DNA of 64,000 nucleotides from Streptomyces sp. NBC_01233 (GCF_035989305.1 NZ_CP108514.1:8226501-8290500); one strand, 5' to 3'; positions 1 through 8,665 are shown, counted from the stretch's first letter. Numbers and translations: made by a program. The notes: generated by a model not told the origin, from the letters alone.

Positions 1-483
1 CACCGGGCCGGTGGGGCACTCCTCGGTGTTGAGGCGGGTGTTGATCCCGGCCTTGGTGAAGGCGGCCCGGCTGCGTCCCTCCTTCTCGTCGAAGGTGGAG
101 GTCCACCCGCCGTAGACGAAGTCGGGCTCGGCCTCCAGGAGTGCCTCGAAGGACGGGTACTCCTTGGAGAGGACCTTCACGCTGTCGTAGGCGGCCTGGT
201 ACTCGGGGAGGATCCTGTCGTCGAGATAGCCCGTCCCCACCATCGACTTCTCCAGGCCGAGCGCCAGCATCACCTCGGTCGCGTGCTGGTTCAGGGATAC
301 CGCGCGCTGCGGCGGGCGCTGATAGGTGCTCGTCACGCCGCAGTTGGTGACCGTGACCGGAAAGCCCTCGGCGGTCGTGCCCGGCGAGGGTGTGGCAAAG
401 GGCGTGGTGCCGCCTGCGCAGCCGGATGCCAGCAGGGCGACGGCGAGTGCGGACAGCACGGCTCTCGGGTGGTTGCGGGGCAT
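1..483 (-). CDS. ABC transporter substrate-binding lipoprotein, cobalamin/siderophore type (3' end outside window)
   Basis: Only the first 161 residues are present; the gene runs off the left edge. The ATG at 483 opens a signal peptide ending in a lipobox (LLASGC), followed by a Pro/Ser/Thr-rich linker. The body then has the start of a periplasmic-binding fold (AVSLNQHATEVMLALGLEKSM, then a YPSFEALLEAEPDFVYGGW segment), typical of the Fe-siderophore/vitamin B12 binding family (BtuF/FepB-like). A cobalamin riboswitch lies upstream on the same strand, which points to corrinoid uptake, although siderophore binding cannot be excluded from this fragment. It should act lipid-anchored outside the membrane and hand its ligand to a permease/ATPase encoded beyond the window edge. 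Confidence 0.8.
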   Translation of the reverse strand, partial: MPRNHPRAVLSALAVALLASGCAGGTTPFATPSPGTTAEGFPVTVTNCGVTSTYQRPPQRAVSLNQHATEVMLALGLEKSMVGTGYLDDRILPEYQAAYDSVKVLSKEYPSFEALLEAEPDFVYGGWTSTFDEKEGRSRAAFTKAGINTRLNTEECPTGPV

Positions 484-682
484 GGGTGGTCCTCTCACCG
501 CGGATGGATCGGATGTTCTTCACGCCCTGTCGGGGCGCAGGGCGCAGGAGCACACGGGCGCACGGGGCCGGGCGGGGTGAATCGCGCTGCGGCTCGCGGG
601 GACGGCAAGGCGACGTCCCCGTACGGCCGGTCACGGCGCCTGGGGGCGGGGCGTTTCACGGGGCGGGCAGGCGGCCCCGCGC

Positions 683-784
683 CTACGAGGGGATCGGCCC
701 CGGGACGTCGACGTCGACGGGGACGTCGGGGAAGCCGGTGTCGTGCTCAACGCACCCAGCGGTGGTGACGGTCTGGTCGGCCAC
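683..784 (-). CDS. 33-codon ORF between cobalamin riboswitch and binding-protein gene
   Basis: A GTG at 784 is preceded by a strong ribosome-binding site (GAAGGAGAGTTGAC). It opens a short peptide that begins MADQTVTTAGCVEHDTG, continues into a PDVPVDVDVPG segment and ends at TAG 683. It lies on the riboswitch transcript, about 80 nt after the aptamer and 200 nt before the binding-protein gene. I do not recognise the product. It could be a leader peptide or a small protein of the cobalamin regulon; chance is possible at this length, but the ribosome-binding site is better than expected at random. Confidence 0.4.
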   Translation of the reverse strand: MADQTVTTAGCVEHDTGFPDVPVDVDVPGPIPS

Positions 785-841
785 GTCAACTCTCCTTCGC
801 GAGTCGCGGCAGAAAGGCCCCGGGCAGGCGTGCCTCGGGAC

Positions 842-866
842 CCCGCACGACGCTTCGTCATGCGGG
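842..866 (-). promoter_or_regulatory. Hairpin directly after the B12 box (expression platform candidate)
   Basis: CCCGCA and TGCGGG form the outer stem and GACG/CGTC the inner stem, with one C-A mismatch and a 3-nt loop. The hairpin begins within a few bases of the B12 box GCCACTG, so it could compete with or report aptamer folding. There is no U-tract, so it may be structural rather than a terminator. Confidence 0.45.
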
Positions 867-867
867 C

Positions 868-1076
868 AGTGGCAGGTCTTCGGACTCGCGGGCGCGCCTG
901 CCGGTCTCCCGGCGGGCTCCTACTGGCCGTCGCTTCCCAGGACCGGTTCCGGTCCCAGTGCGTATGACGGCGGTCGTTCCCACTCACCGCTGCGGGGCAG
1001 TCCCGGATTCCCACCGGGTTCCCTCTTGCGACGCACCCCGTCCGGCTGACGGGGGCGAACCAGCTGCGCTCACAGC
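868..1076 (-). promoter_or_regulatory. Cobalamin riboswitch aptamer
   Basis: Read on the minus strand, the region has the conserved blocks of the AdoCbl aptamer in order. First comes GGGAACCCGGTGGGAATCC, then GGGACTGCCCCGCAGCGGT with GAGTGGGAACGACCGCC. A variable arm follows, and finally the B12 box around TCCGAAGACCTGCCACTG (about 869-890). It precedes the 33-codon ORF and the binding-lipoprotein gene, so B12 should shut both off. Confidence 0.88.
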
Positions 1077-1383
1077 CTACCCGCGAGGCCGGCACCCCCG
1101 GTCAGGCCGCCCTCGCACGCCCCGGGCCGACCGGGGGCGGGACGCCCTACCGCAACCAGGCCGGAAGCCGCAACTCCGCCTCCAGCCCGCCCTCTCAAAG
1201 GGCATACTCCTCACGCGTGTTCGGACCCACCGCACACCTCTCGACCGGCCCGCCGTCCTGGCCGAGGGGTGCGCGGGCTTTCACGTCCCGTGGTCTCGGG
1301 GGACGGTCCGGACCACTTCGCCCACGTCGTACGGAAAGAGGACGGGCACGCACCGAGGCCCCGCGGCGTGCCCGGACACCTCC
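1077..1383. other. Non-coding stretch between riboswitch and small membrane protein gene
   Basis: About 300 bp with no convincing gene on either strand. It should hold the promoter of the riboswitch transcript (minus) and that of the small gene at 1384 (plus), but no clear -35/-10 pair was found. Confidence 0.3.
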
Positions 1384-1569
1384 ATGTACGACCTGCTTCG
1401 CGCTTCGCTGCCCGAATTCCTCGGCAGCCTCGGCGCCGCCCTCTTCCTCGCCCTCTGCGGCTGGGTCGTCTCGTTGTTCCGGCACCGCACCGCCGGACCC
1501 CCGCCTGCAACCCCGGCCGGAGTTCAGGAGGTGGACCGGTCGGAGACCGGCGTGCTCTCCGAGGAGTAG
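1384..1569 (+). CDS. Small single-pass membrane protein (61 aa)
   Basis: The ATG at 1384 starts a 61-aa protein. A short N-terminal amphipathic stretch (MYDLLRASLPEFLGSLG) leads into one hydrophobic helix (about residues 14-31, ALFLALCGWVVSLF). A basic residue pair and a Pro/Ala-rich hydrophilic tail follow. This is the layout of the many small actinobacterial membrane proteins of unknown role. The codon usage is fully GC3-rich, which favours a real gene, but the ribosome-binding site is weak. No function can be assigned. Confidence 0.55.
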   Translation: MYDLLRASLPEFLGSLGAALFLALCGWVVSLFRHRTAGPPPATPAGVQEVDRSETGVLSEE

Positions 1570-1628
1570 GGAGGACGCAGACGGGCTGGAAGGGTTTCCG
1601 GACGGCCTCGTGCCTCGTGCCTCGTCCC

Positions 1629-4379
1629 TCAGGCCGCCGGCCGTGGGTGGCGGGGGCAGTCGGGGCTGCGGGCGGGTGGGACCGTCGGCGGCAGGCCGGC
1701 GGCCGGGCCGTCCGCGAGCCGCCACGCGGTTCGGATGGAGCCGATCAGCTGTCGCGCGCTGTACGGGGACACCTCCAGCTCCTGACGGGCCTGGCCCAGG
1801 AGGTCCAGGTCCCCTTCCGGGCCTCGTGACGCGGCCTCGTCCCGGCGGCGGGCCAGGTCACCCGCGCCGAAGATGTCGAGCAGGGTCAGGGAGAACAGGA
1901 CGTACGCCGACGCCTCGTCGATGAGATTCCGGGCCACGTCCGGAATCTCAGCAGCCGCTTCCTCGCCCAGGTGTCGGTGGAGATCGTGGAAGGCCACGTG
2001 TTCCAGGGCCCGCCGGAGCTCGGGGGAGACGCAGGGACAGCCGGCTCGCAGATGGCCCGTCAGGTTCCGGAACGCGATGAGGAGCGCGCTGGTTCGTGAC
2101 GTCCACTGTTGCTTGCTCAGGAGCGTGCGGAAGCCCGCGAGCGTGTCGGCGAGCTCTTCGAGGATCAACTGGCTTGAGATGTCCGTGAGTTCGATGAGCT
2201 GGGTCTTGGACGTGATCTCGTCCAGGCGCAGGCCGTAGCGGATCAGGTCCCTGGGTATTCCGCCCGAGAGGGCGTGCGTGAGCACCTTGTAGGGCTCGGA
2301 GAGACCGGACGCCCGGCGCCCGAGGATCTTCTTGGACTCCTCCAGCGTGCACGGCAGGACGTGCACGATGTCGTCCAGCGAGCTGTCGGTGACGCCGCGG
2401 TGCGGGAGCCCCCGGCGTACGAACGAGGCGCCGACGTCCTCCGCGACGGAGATCAGGCAGTGGACGTGGGGCACGCCCAGGATGGCCTTGATCTCGTTCA
2501 GGAACGCGAGCGCCTCGGTGTCCGAGCCCAGCCGGTCCAGCTCGTCGATCGCGATCACGACCCGCTCCCCCTGCCGGTGCTGTTCGGCGGCGATGTCCGT
2601 GAGCAGGTCACGGAAGTCGGAGACCAGCTCGGGGAAGTTCGGCGGCAGGGTCGACAGCGAGGCCGTCTGCGTGGTGAGGAGCTGAGGAGCACCCGCGGTG
2701 ACCGCGGAGGACGCCGTCTGCATGGTCTGCAGCCGGTACAGCTCGTCGCGGCAGGCGGTCACGAGGGGCGGTGTCGGGTCCGGAGGGGTCCAGGAGCCCG
2801 CCTTGACCAGCAGCAGTCCCGCGAGAACGCAGGCGAGCCGGAGGGGGTTCTCGGGGTCGGTCGCGACCGCCAGCGGTGTGGGCCGGGTGAGGAGCAGCGC
2901 GAGCGAGACGAGGAGCACCCCGAGCGCGATCCGGCTGCGGCCGACGGTGGCGACGAGTACACGCCCCCGGAACTCCCACGGCTGTTCGGGCGCCAGATTC
3001 GCCACTGCGGCCAGCGCCACGAGCAGCAGCAGGAGGCTCTCCGGGTCTTCGCCGATGTTCCCCACGACGCTCCGGACACCGGTGTCGAAGAACAGCGAGA
3101 CGAACGCGGCCAGGCCCAGCAGCCCGCCGATCGCGACCACCCCGTATCGGCCACCCCGGAGGAGGTCCGCCCACCGGCTCCACCGCCGCAGGCTCCACAG
3201 GGCGACGCCGGCGAGGACGACGAGAACGGCCGTCCCGATCCGCTCGCCCCGCCAGACGTCCCCCACCACGTCGGCCGCCCGGTGTCCGTACTCCGCCGCG
3301 TGCGCACGCAAGGGACGTTCGTACCGGGTCGCGAGGGAGCGCGTGCTCGCGGCCAGGCCGAGGACGACGAGCGCACCCGCCGTGATCCCGAAGGCCAGCA
3401 GGGTGAGCGCGTTGCGCAGGGCCGGGAACAGCCGGCGCGCCGCCCTGCGGAAGGTCGAGAGCCGGATGAACGCGGGAGGGACGTAGCCGTGATGGATGAG
3501 GTACCTCTCGCACGTCCTGACGTAGAGGGACAGCAGGAAGTCGTACGGGGAGTAGGTGGCCGGTGCCTGCACGACGACAGCGAACTCGGCGTCGTTCGCG
3601 CAGGTTTCCAGGAGCGTCGACTTGCCCACGCCCCGGGAACCGCTGACCGCGATGGTCCCGCCGCTCTCCAGTTGGGTGATCTTGCGAGCGAGGCTCCGGG
3701 CCGCCGGGCTGTCGATCACGTACTGCGGATTGCGCGGGGAGCGCAGGCCGTCGTAGCTGTCGGCGAGGAGCAGCGAGTCGGGGTCCTCACCGAGCAGCGC
3801 TTCCACCACACGGGCGACCAGGGGGCGCACTCCGTTCTCCTGGAGGTCCCGGCTCCAGGCGGCTTCGGCCCATGCGGTCCTCCTGCTCAAGAGGAGGAGG
3901 ACCGGTCTCAGACGCCATTCCCGGAGGTTCAGCAGGACGCTCATGCGCCACACCGGGTGCCGCCACACCGCGGTGGCGGTCAGGAGCGGGATCACGGCGC
4001 CGGCGAGGGCCGTGGCCCACGACGCGAAGATGAGGAACAGGAGCGTCAGCAGGGTGGTCGAGCAGAGCACCACGGTGGCCGGATGCGTCCCGTTGCGCAG
4101 GTAGTCGAGCCGTCGACGAAGCCGTTCCCTCTCTTCGAGCTGGGAACGGAAGCGCTCCTGGGTGTCCCGGCAGGGGTCGACGGCCCGTGCGACGTTGGCC
4201 TCGGTGAGCATGGCCGCACGGGTGCTTTCGGCGGTCGCCTGCGGGCGGACGCGCAGGCGCCGTGCGGCGGCGGGCTCGGCCACGCAGGCGTCCACCGCGG
4301 CCAGGTACACCTCTGCTTCCTGCTCCAGGGCGAAGAAGTCGGCGACCTGCCATGCGGGGCGCGGGCGGGGTCGGGGCAT
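1629..4379 (-). CDS. Membrane-embedded KAP-like P-loop NTPase (916 aa)
   Basis: The 916-aa protein has a Pro/Arg-rich start, a basic coiled segment (about 70-95) and a paired hydrophobic segment (about 101-138). A Walker A motif (GSRGVGKST, about 247-255) follows, and then a long insert with at least four membrane segments (about 320-520). The Walker B block RVVIAIDELDRLG (about 606-618) comes after the insert, and a helical C-terminal part ends the protein. Transmembrane segments inserted between Walker A and Walker B are the hallmark of KAP-type NTPases, which are thought to organise membrane complexes and occur in some defence loci. The substrate is unknown. The gene is followed on the same strand by nothing in the window and preceded by the unknown gene at 4453, with a short gap suggesting an operon. 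Confidence 0.75.
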   Translation of the reverse strand: MPRPRPRPAWQVADFFALEQEAEVYLAAVDACVAEPAAARRLRVRPQATAESTRAAMLTEANVARAVDPCRDTQERFRSQLEERERLRRRLDYLRNGTHPATVVLCSTTLLTLLFLIFASWATALAGAVIPLLTATAVWRHPVWRMSVLLNLREWRLRPVLLLLSRRTAWAEAAWSRDLQENGVRPLVARVVEALLGEDPDSLLLADSYDGLRSPRNPQYVIDSPAARSLARKITQLESGGTIAVSGSRGVGKSTLLETCANDAEFAVVVQAPATYSPYDFLLSLYVRTCERYLIHHGYVPPAFIRLSTFRRAARRLFPALRNALTLLAFGITAGALVVLGLAASTRSLATRYERPLRAHAAEYGHRAADVVGDVWRGERIGTAVLVVLAGVALWSLRRWSRWADLLRGGRYGVVAIGGLLGLAAFVSLFFDTGVRSVVGNIGEDPESLLLLLVALAAVANLAPEQPWEFRGRVLVATVGRSRIALGVLLVSLALLLTRPTPLAVATDPENPLRLACVLAGLLLVKAGSWTPPDPTPPLVTACRDELYRLQTMQTASSAVTAGAPQLLTTQTASLSTLPPNFPELVSDFRDLLTDIAAEQHRQGERVVIAIDELDRLGSDTEALAFLNEIKAILGVPHVHCLISVAEDVGASFVRRGLPHRGVTDSSLDDIVHVLPCTLEESKKILGRRASGLSEPYKVLTHALSGGIPRDLIRYGLRLDEITSKTQLIELTDISSQLILEELADTLAGFRTLLSKQQWTSRTSALLIAFRNLTGHLRAGCPCVSPELRRALEHVAFHDLHRHLGEEAAAEIPDVARNLIDEASAYVLFSLTLLDIFGAGDLARRRDEAASRGPEGDLDLLGQARQELEVSPYSARQLIGSIRTAWRLADGPAAGLPPTVPPARSPDCPRHPRPAA

Positions 4380-4452
4380 GGACGCATGGCCTTTCGGGAG
4401 GGGCGCCGGTCAGCACGGCCGGGGTGGGATGGGCGGGGTGGGGACGGGCCGG

Positions 4453-5973
4453 TCAGGACGAGTTGCGCGCGCGTACGAGCTCCCGCCGAGAGATGCGCGT
4501 GCCCTGCTTGTGCTTGATCCGGAACAACTCTCCGAGTCCGGGTTCGTCCTTCGAGTCGTCGTCGTACGTGACGGCGTGGGCGCCCCCGTCGTCGAGCAGC
4601 CGCCCGACGCACTCGGCGAGCCACGTGGGACCCGAGCCGTTGTATCCCCAGGACAGCCCGGGGGCGTCCATGGCGGGGGCCGGGTACAGCACGCCGTCAC
4701 CGGTGCGCACCCAGATCGGTTCGTCGAGGATGACCTCTTTGAGGACGGAGCCGGCGGGAAGGCGCTTGGGGGCTCGTCCGATGTAGGTGATCTCCCGGGC
4801 GTCACGGGATCGGTACCTCCCCTTGACGGCGACCACGGGGCTTCCGGTCGCCGGATCGACGAAGGTGCCCACGGTGTCGTAGTCCTCCTCCCACACCCGA
4901 TGGAGTGCGGTCGGCGGCACGGCACGCAGCCGGTTGATCCACTCGGCCGCGGATCGGGTGACCTTCGTCCGCGTCAAGTGGAACGTGCCGCCGTACGGAA
5001 GGTCCTCGGCGCCGCTCCACCCACTGACCTGTTCCAGACACTCCACCGCCAGGTCGTCGGTGCGTGCGCAGAGCTCGGCGAGTCCGGCGCCGACGACGTC
5101 GTCCGTCGCGAGCTGCGCGAGGCCGGGATCAGCGGTGTCCGGCACGGCCGGGAACACCATCGAGTCCATCGCCGACCGCTCCCAGGCGCGGAGGCGCTCC
5201 ATCTCCCCGGTGGCGCTGTCCGCGGCCGAGGCCCGGATCCGGTGGCCGATGGTGAAACAGGCGTGCCGGAGCGTGGAGCCTTCGGGCTCTTGCCGCGCCA
5301 GCGCGTAGAGCGGCTCCCAGGAGGGGAAGGTGATCACCTCCACCGGCCGGGGCTCGTCTCCGGGCCGCCACGCGGTCAGGTGCTCCTCGCGGCGCAGCGA
5401 GCGCGGCCACCACGGGACGCGGGTCCCCACATGGGCGGCCAGCTGGGCCCAGGACGGGGCATAGACGAGTTCGGGCCGGTCCCGGTCCACGGCCCGCAGC
5501 CCGGGCCCGTCGAGGTCGTAGGCGTAATCGACGACGACGAAGGTGTCGGCGTCGTCGTGGACGCCGAGGAGCTCGCTCCCCGCGGCGCCGATGCCGTGCA
5601 GGGGATAGACGACGGCGACCACGCCCGCGTGCGTCCGCCACAAGCCTGCGAAGAGATCGCTGTCAACGGCCGTGTCGTCCTCGGGAGTCCGGTACGAACC
5701 GCCGAGGTAGCGGGGTTCTACCGGAGGCGCCGGGCGCAGCAGGACGGGACCCTTGCCCGCGAGGCCGGGATGCTCGGTGGCGAGCCACCGGCCGAAATTG
5801 CGCCCGGACCACATCGTCTCGCCGCCGGTGTATGCGGGATTGATGGGGGCGATCATGCCGGTCGCGATGCGTGACCAGACCGCCTCCGACAGGCGGAACA
5901 CGTCCTTCAGCTCCGCCGCGGTGAGCTTCTCCAATGCGCCCCTCCTCCATGCCCCCTTGAAGCTCTCCATCAT
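4453..5973 (-). CDS. Hypothetical protein (about 506 aa), upstream of the KAP-like NTPase
   Basis: The family is not recognised. The protein is soluble, acidic to neutral and lacks a signal peptide or membrane helix. Notable features are a Gly/Trp-rich middle (GGTFHLTRTKV, SAAEWINRL) and an Asp-rich tract near residue 140. The start is uncertain: the ATG pair at 5973/5970 has no good ribosome-binding site, whereas an in-frame TTG at 5934 follows a strong GGAGGAGGGG, so the protein may be about 13 residues shorter. It reads toward the NTPase gene with about 70 bp between, so the two are probably co-expressed. Confidence 0.6.
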   Translation of the reverse strand: MMESFKGAWRRGALEKLTAAELKDVFRLSEAVWSRIATGMIAPINPAYTGGETMWSGRNFGRWLATEHPGLAGKGPVLLRPAPPVEPRYLGGSYRTPEDDTAVDSDLFAGLWRTHAGVVAVVYPLHGIGAAGSELLGVHDDADTFVVVDYAYDLDGPGLRAVDRDRPELVYAPSWAQLAAHVGTRVPWWPRSLRREEHLTAWRPGDEPRPVEVITFPSWEPLYALARQEPEGSTLRHACFTIGHRIRASAADSATGEMERLRAWERSAMDSMVFPAVPDTADPGLAQLATDDVVGAGLAELCARTDDLAVECLEQVSGWSGAEDLPYGGTFHLTRTKVTRSAAEWINRLRAVPPTALHRVWEEDYDTVGTFVDPATGSPVVAVKGRYRSRDAREITYIGRAPKRLPAGSVLKEVILDEPIWVRTGDGVLYPAPAMDAPGLSWGYNGSGPTWLAECVGRLLDDGGAHAVTYDDDSKDEPGLGELFRIKHKQGTRISRRELVRARNSS

Positions 5974-6029
5974 GGGGGAGGGGTCTGACAACGGTTGCCG
6001 CGGGCCTGTCGTTCTCCTCGGTCCCGTGG

Positions 6030-7181
6030 TCAGGCGGCGGGCTTCCCGGGCTGGTCGTGGGTCGAGCAGTGGATGCCGCCGCCGCCCGAGGCGATCGTGT
6101 CGATCGCGACCGGCACGACGTCCCGCTCGGGGAAGTGCTCCTGCAGGATCCCGCGGGCCTTGTCGTCGGCCTTGCGGTCGCCGAACTTGGGCATGAAGAC
6201 GGCGTCGTTGGCGATGTAGAAGTTGGCGTAGGTCGACACGAAGTCGTCGCCCTCGCCCGTGATCCTGTTCAGGTCGGGCTGCGGCAGGTCGATGACGTCG
6301 AAGCGCCGCCCGCGTGCGTCCGTCGCCTTCGACAGGACGGACTTGGCCTGGTCGGCGGAGCGTGACCAGGAGTCCGCCGGGGTGCTGGGGTGCGCGCGGT
6401 CCAGCAGGACCACACCGGGCGCGGTGAAGCGCACCAGGCTGTCGACGTGGGCGTCGGTGATGTCCTCACCGCGCACGCCGGCCAGCCACACCACCGTCTC
6501 GACGCCCAGGGTCTGCTTGAGCTCGGCCTCGATCGTGTCGCGGTTCTTGCCCCGGTTGCGGTTGTCGTTGACGATCGAGCTCTCGGTGATCAGCAGGGTG
6601 CCCTCGCCGTCGGGCTCGAAGGAACCTCCCTCGGCGACGAGCGGCGCCTCGGCCCGGGGGATCCCGTACTTCTGGAGCAGGGCGCGAGCGACCATCCCGT
6701 CGTTCTCGTGCTCCTGCTTGTTGCCCCAGCCGTTGAAGTTGAAGTCGACGCCGACGACCTTTCCGCCTTCCTCGACGAAGACGGGAACGGTGTCGCGGGC
6801 CCACAGGTCGTCCACGGCGAGCGGGATCACCTCGACCTGTGATCCGCAGGCCCGCTGGGCCGCGTCCGCCTGATCGGGCCGGGCCATCATGACGACCGCC
6901 TCGTACTCCCCGACGGCCCGCGCGATCCGCGCGATGTCCTCGCGTACGTAGGGCAGGTCTCCCTCCCAGACCGACGACAGGTCCGGCCAGGACATGAAGG
7001 TGCGGGTGTGGCTCTCCCACTCGGCGCCGAGACGCCGCTTGCCGCCCGTCGTGGCGGGCTGGGAGGAGCCGACGGGGGCTCCGGTCGCCGAGGGACCACA
7101 GGCCGACGCGCCCGCGACGACGGCGCCGATTCCGGCGAGGGTGCGAAGGACGGTCCGACGGGTGGGGGGCAGGAAGGACAC
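6030..7181 (-). CDS. Agmatine deiminase family enzyme 1, Tat-type lipoprotein (383 aa)
   Basis: The product belongs to the porphyromonas-type peptidylarginine deiminase/agmatine deiminase fold, which turns agmatine into N-carbamoylputrescine plus ammonia. The GTG at 7181 (ribosome-binding site GGAG) opens a twin-arginine signal (RRTVLRTLAGIG) ending in a lipobox-like GASAC. Family motifs are all visible: WARDTVPVF, NFNGWGNKQ, EGGSFEPDGEGTLL, NRNRGKNRDTIEAEL, DAHVDSLVRF and the terminal active-site GGGGIHCSTH. The enzyme is therefore probably exported folded and lipid-anchored, which is unusual for a polyamine enzyme. The operator/promoter at 7340-7369 lies upstream and the gene is monocistronic. 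The true substrate could be agmatine or another guanidino compound. Confidence 0.85.
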   Translation of the reverse strand: MSFLPPTRRTVLRTLAGIGAVVAGASACGPSATGAPVGSSQPATTGGKRRLGAEWESHTRTFMSWPDLSSVWEGDLPYVREDIARIARAVGEYEAVVMMARPDQADAAQRACGSQVEVIPLAVDDLWARDTVPVFVEEGGKVVGVDFNFNGWGNKQEHENDGMVARALLQKYGIPRAEAPLVAEGGSFEPDGEGTLLITESSIVNDNRNRGKNRDTIEAELKQTLGVETVVWLAGVRGEDITDAHVDSLVRFTAPGVVLLDRAHPSTPADSWSRSADQAKSVLSKATDARGRRFDVIDLPQPDLNRITGEGDDFVSTYANFYIANDAVFMPKFGDRKADDKARGILQEHFPERDVVPVAIDTIASGGGGIHCSTHDQPGKPAA

Positions 7182-7339
7182 GGGGAACTCCGATCGTGGA
7201 CTGGCGGAAGCGGCGCATCCGGCCAGGGCGGGCGCGAAAGAGTGACGTAGGACGACAAACCGGGCCCTATGGGCAAGAGTGCGCGCGCCGCGCCGCGAAC
7301 GGCCGCTCGGCACGGTGGGTGATGCGGCCTCGTGGCGCC

Positions 7340-7369
7340 ACTGTCCCACTGACTGGAAATTCAGTCAAT
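7340..7369 (-). promoter_or_regulatory. Operator i and promoter for agmatine deiminase 1
   Basis: On the minus strand TTGACT (7368-7363), a 17-nt spacer and GACAGT (7345-7340) form a promoter. The imperfect palindrome 7348-7369 (GACTGAA-TT-TCCAGTC core) covers the -35 and spacer. The site overlaps the last codons and stop of the neighbouring TetR gene. It matches four other sites in the window, so TetR binding would block RNA polymerase. Confidence 0.75.
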
Positions 7370-7985
7370 TCACAGACGGTGTGGAACCCAGCCGGCCTGT
7401 TTCCACTCCGATCGCCTCGCGCAGCAGTCCGCGGGCGTGCCCGACGGGGAGCAGGCCGCTGAGCCAGCGGACGCTCAGCCCCTCCAGCAGGGCGGTCAGC
7501 CGCTCCGCGGCGGCCGTGACGGCGCCGGGCGGCGCGGCCGGGCACAGCTCGGCGAGGTGGCCCGCGACCTCCGCCGCCCAGGCCGCGCCCGCCGCGGCGA
7601 GTTCGTCCCGGAGCTCCGGATCGAAGACCGAGTGGGCCCGCAGCTCTCCCCAGGCCGTACTGTTCTCGCGCACCTCGGGCAGGTCCTGGAACGCCGGCAG
7701 CAGGGTCTGCTCCAGGAGTTGCCGCGGGCCGGACGGATGCGCCGCGGCCTGGCTGTTCTCCGTCGCGGCCCGGCCGTTCTCCGTCGCGGTGTAGCGGTCC
7801 GCCCGGTCCCCGATGAAGGCCAGGGCGTGCCGCAGGATGCCGGGCCGGTCCTTGAAGTGGTAGTAGATCAGGGCGGTGGACACGCCGGCCTCGGCCGCCA
7901 GGTCCGCCACCCGCAACCCCCGGACGCCCTGGCGCGCGATGACCCGCGCGGCGCCCGTGAGGATTGCTCGTCTGCGGTCGGTCAC
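7365..7985 (-). CDS. TetR-family regulator 1 (206 aa)
   Basis: The GTG at 7985 follows AGGAGGG at good spacing. The N-terminal helix-turn-helix is typical (residues about 5-50: AARVIARQGVRGLRVADLAA, then GVSTALIYYHFKDRPG). The ligand domain ends in a block (AAERLTALLEGLSVRWLSG) shared almost word for word with the second TetR at 8994, so the two are recent paralogues and should read the same DNA. The gene ends inside operator i and starts next to operator ii, implying autorepression and repression of the adjacent deiminase gene. The ligand is unknown; a polyamine or guanidino metabolite fits the context. Confidence 0.88.
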   Translation of the reverse strand: MTDRRRAILTGAARVIARQGVRGLRVADLAAEAGVSTALIYYHFKDRPGILRHALAFIGDRADRYTATENGRAATENSQAAAHPSGPRQLLEQTLLPAFQDLPEVRENSTAWGELRAHSVFDPELRDELAAAGAAWAAEVAGHLAELCPAAPPGAVTAAAERLTALLEGLSVRWLSGLLPVGHARGLLREAIGVETGRLGSTPSVN

Positions 7986-8027
7986 TGTGTGATCCCTCCT
8001 GGCCGTGTGCGTCTCGCATTGTCACAC

Positions 8028-8057
8028 ATTGACTGAAAGTTTAGTTAGCGGCACGAT
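8028..8057 (+). promoter_or_regulatory. Operator ii and promoter in the TetR1/8097 divergent gap
   Basis: TTGACT (8029-8034), a 17-nt spacer and CACGAT (8052-8057) form a plus-strand promoter. The degenerate palindrome ATTGACTGAA-AG-TTTAGTTAGC (8028-8049) is the weakest of the five related sites. It lies 43 bp upstream of the TetR1 start on the other strand and can control both directions. Confidence 0.7.
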
Positions 8058-8096
8058 GCGCGCAGGTCATTGCCGCAACGTCGAAAGAGCCACCGC

Positions 8097-8579
8097 ATGC
8101 CCGAGCAGCCAGGGGGCCCCGATGGGGGACCCACCGTCGGATCGACCCCGCCCGTCGACGCCGGGTCGGCACCTCCCGCCGCCGGGGGGACGACGCCGCC
8201 CACCGGCCCCGCCTATCTGCCCGGCTATGCGAAGTCCCAGCTCACCGCCCCCGACTCCGGCTACGAGTTCGATCTGAGGGCGGGCAGGGTGGTCCCGGCC
8301 GAGACGGTCACCTGGTACCTGGCCCGCGACGGTCATGCCTTCCTGCCGTCCGAGGAGTCGGACGCCTTCGTCGCCGAGGGCAGTGCACCGACCCCGGCAG
8401 ACTGCGTGCGGGGCATCGAGTCGCGTCCTGCCGCCACGCTGCCGTTCGGCGCGCTCGCGAACGCGCGGCCGTTCTGCGTGCGCAGTCCGGACCGGAACGA
8501 GATCGCCATCGTGCGGCTGGTCGCTGCGCCCGCCGACGGCTCGGTCACGATCGCGGTCGACCAGTACCGACGGAACTGA
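8097..8579 (+). CDS. Hypothetical protein of the TetR regulon (160 aa)
   Basis: The ATG at 8097 is preceded by a GAAAGAG ribosome-binding site; an in-frame TTG at 8070 is an alternative start. The first 45 residues are Pro/Gly/Thr-rich and probably disordered. A compact domain follows (LTAPDSGYEFDLRAG, AETVTWYLARDGHAFL, and a C-terminal strand pair ending TIAVDQYRRN). No family is recognised and there is no signal peptide. Its promoter carries operator ii, so it is co-regulated with the deiminase and urease genes; the role is unknown. Confidence 0.6.
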   Translation: MPEQPGGPDGGPTVGSTPPVDAGSAPPAAGGTTPPTGPAYLPGYAKSQLTAPDSGYEFDLRAGRVVPAETVTWYLARDGHAFLPSEESDAFVAEGSAPTPADCVRGIESRPAATLPFGALANARPFCVRSPDRNEIAIVRLVAAPADGSVTIAVDQYRRN

Positions 8580-8636
8580 GGCCCAGGGCGCGGGCCGGAT
8601 TCCGGGCGCAGGAGCCCACTCAGTGGCCGCACTGGC

Positions 8637-8665
8637 TTGACTGAATTTTCAGTTCACGTGAGGAT
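8637..8665 (+). promoter_or_regulatory. Operator iii and promoter upstream of TetR2
   Basis: TTGACT (8637-8642), a 17-nt spacer and GAGGAT (8660-8665) form the promoter. The palindrome core GACTGAATTTTCAGTT (8639-8654) overlaps the -35 and spacer. It should drive the transcript carrying the TetR2 gene. Confidence 0.72.

Noticed and set aside
2274..4517. 747-codon plus frame opposite the KAP-like NTPase
   Set aside because: Low-complexity antisense; the minus strand has Walker A/B motifs and membrane helices in correct order.
6057..6873. Plus-strand open frames over agmatine deiminase 1
   Set aside because: Overlap a gene with every family motif; codon positions favour the minus strand.
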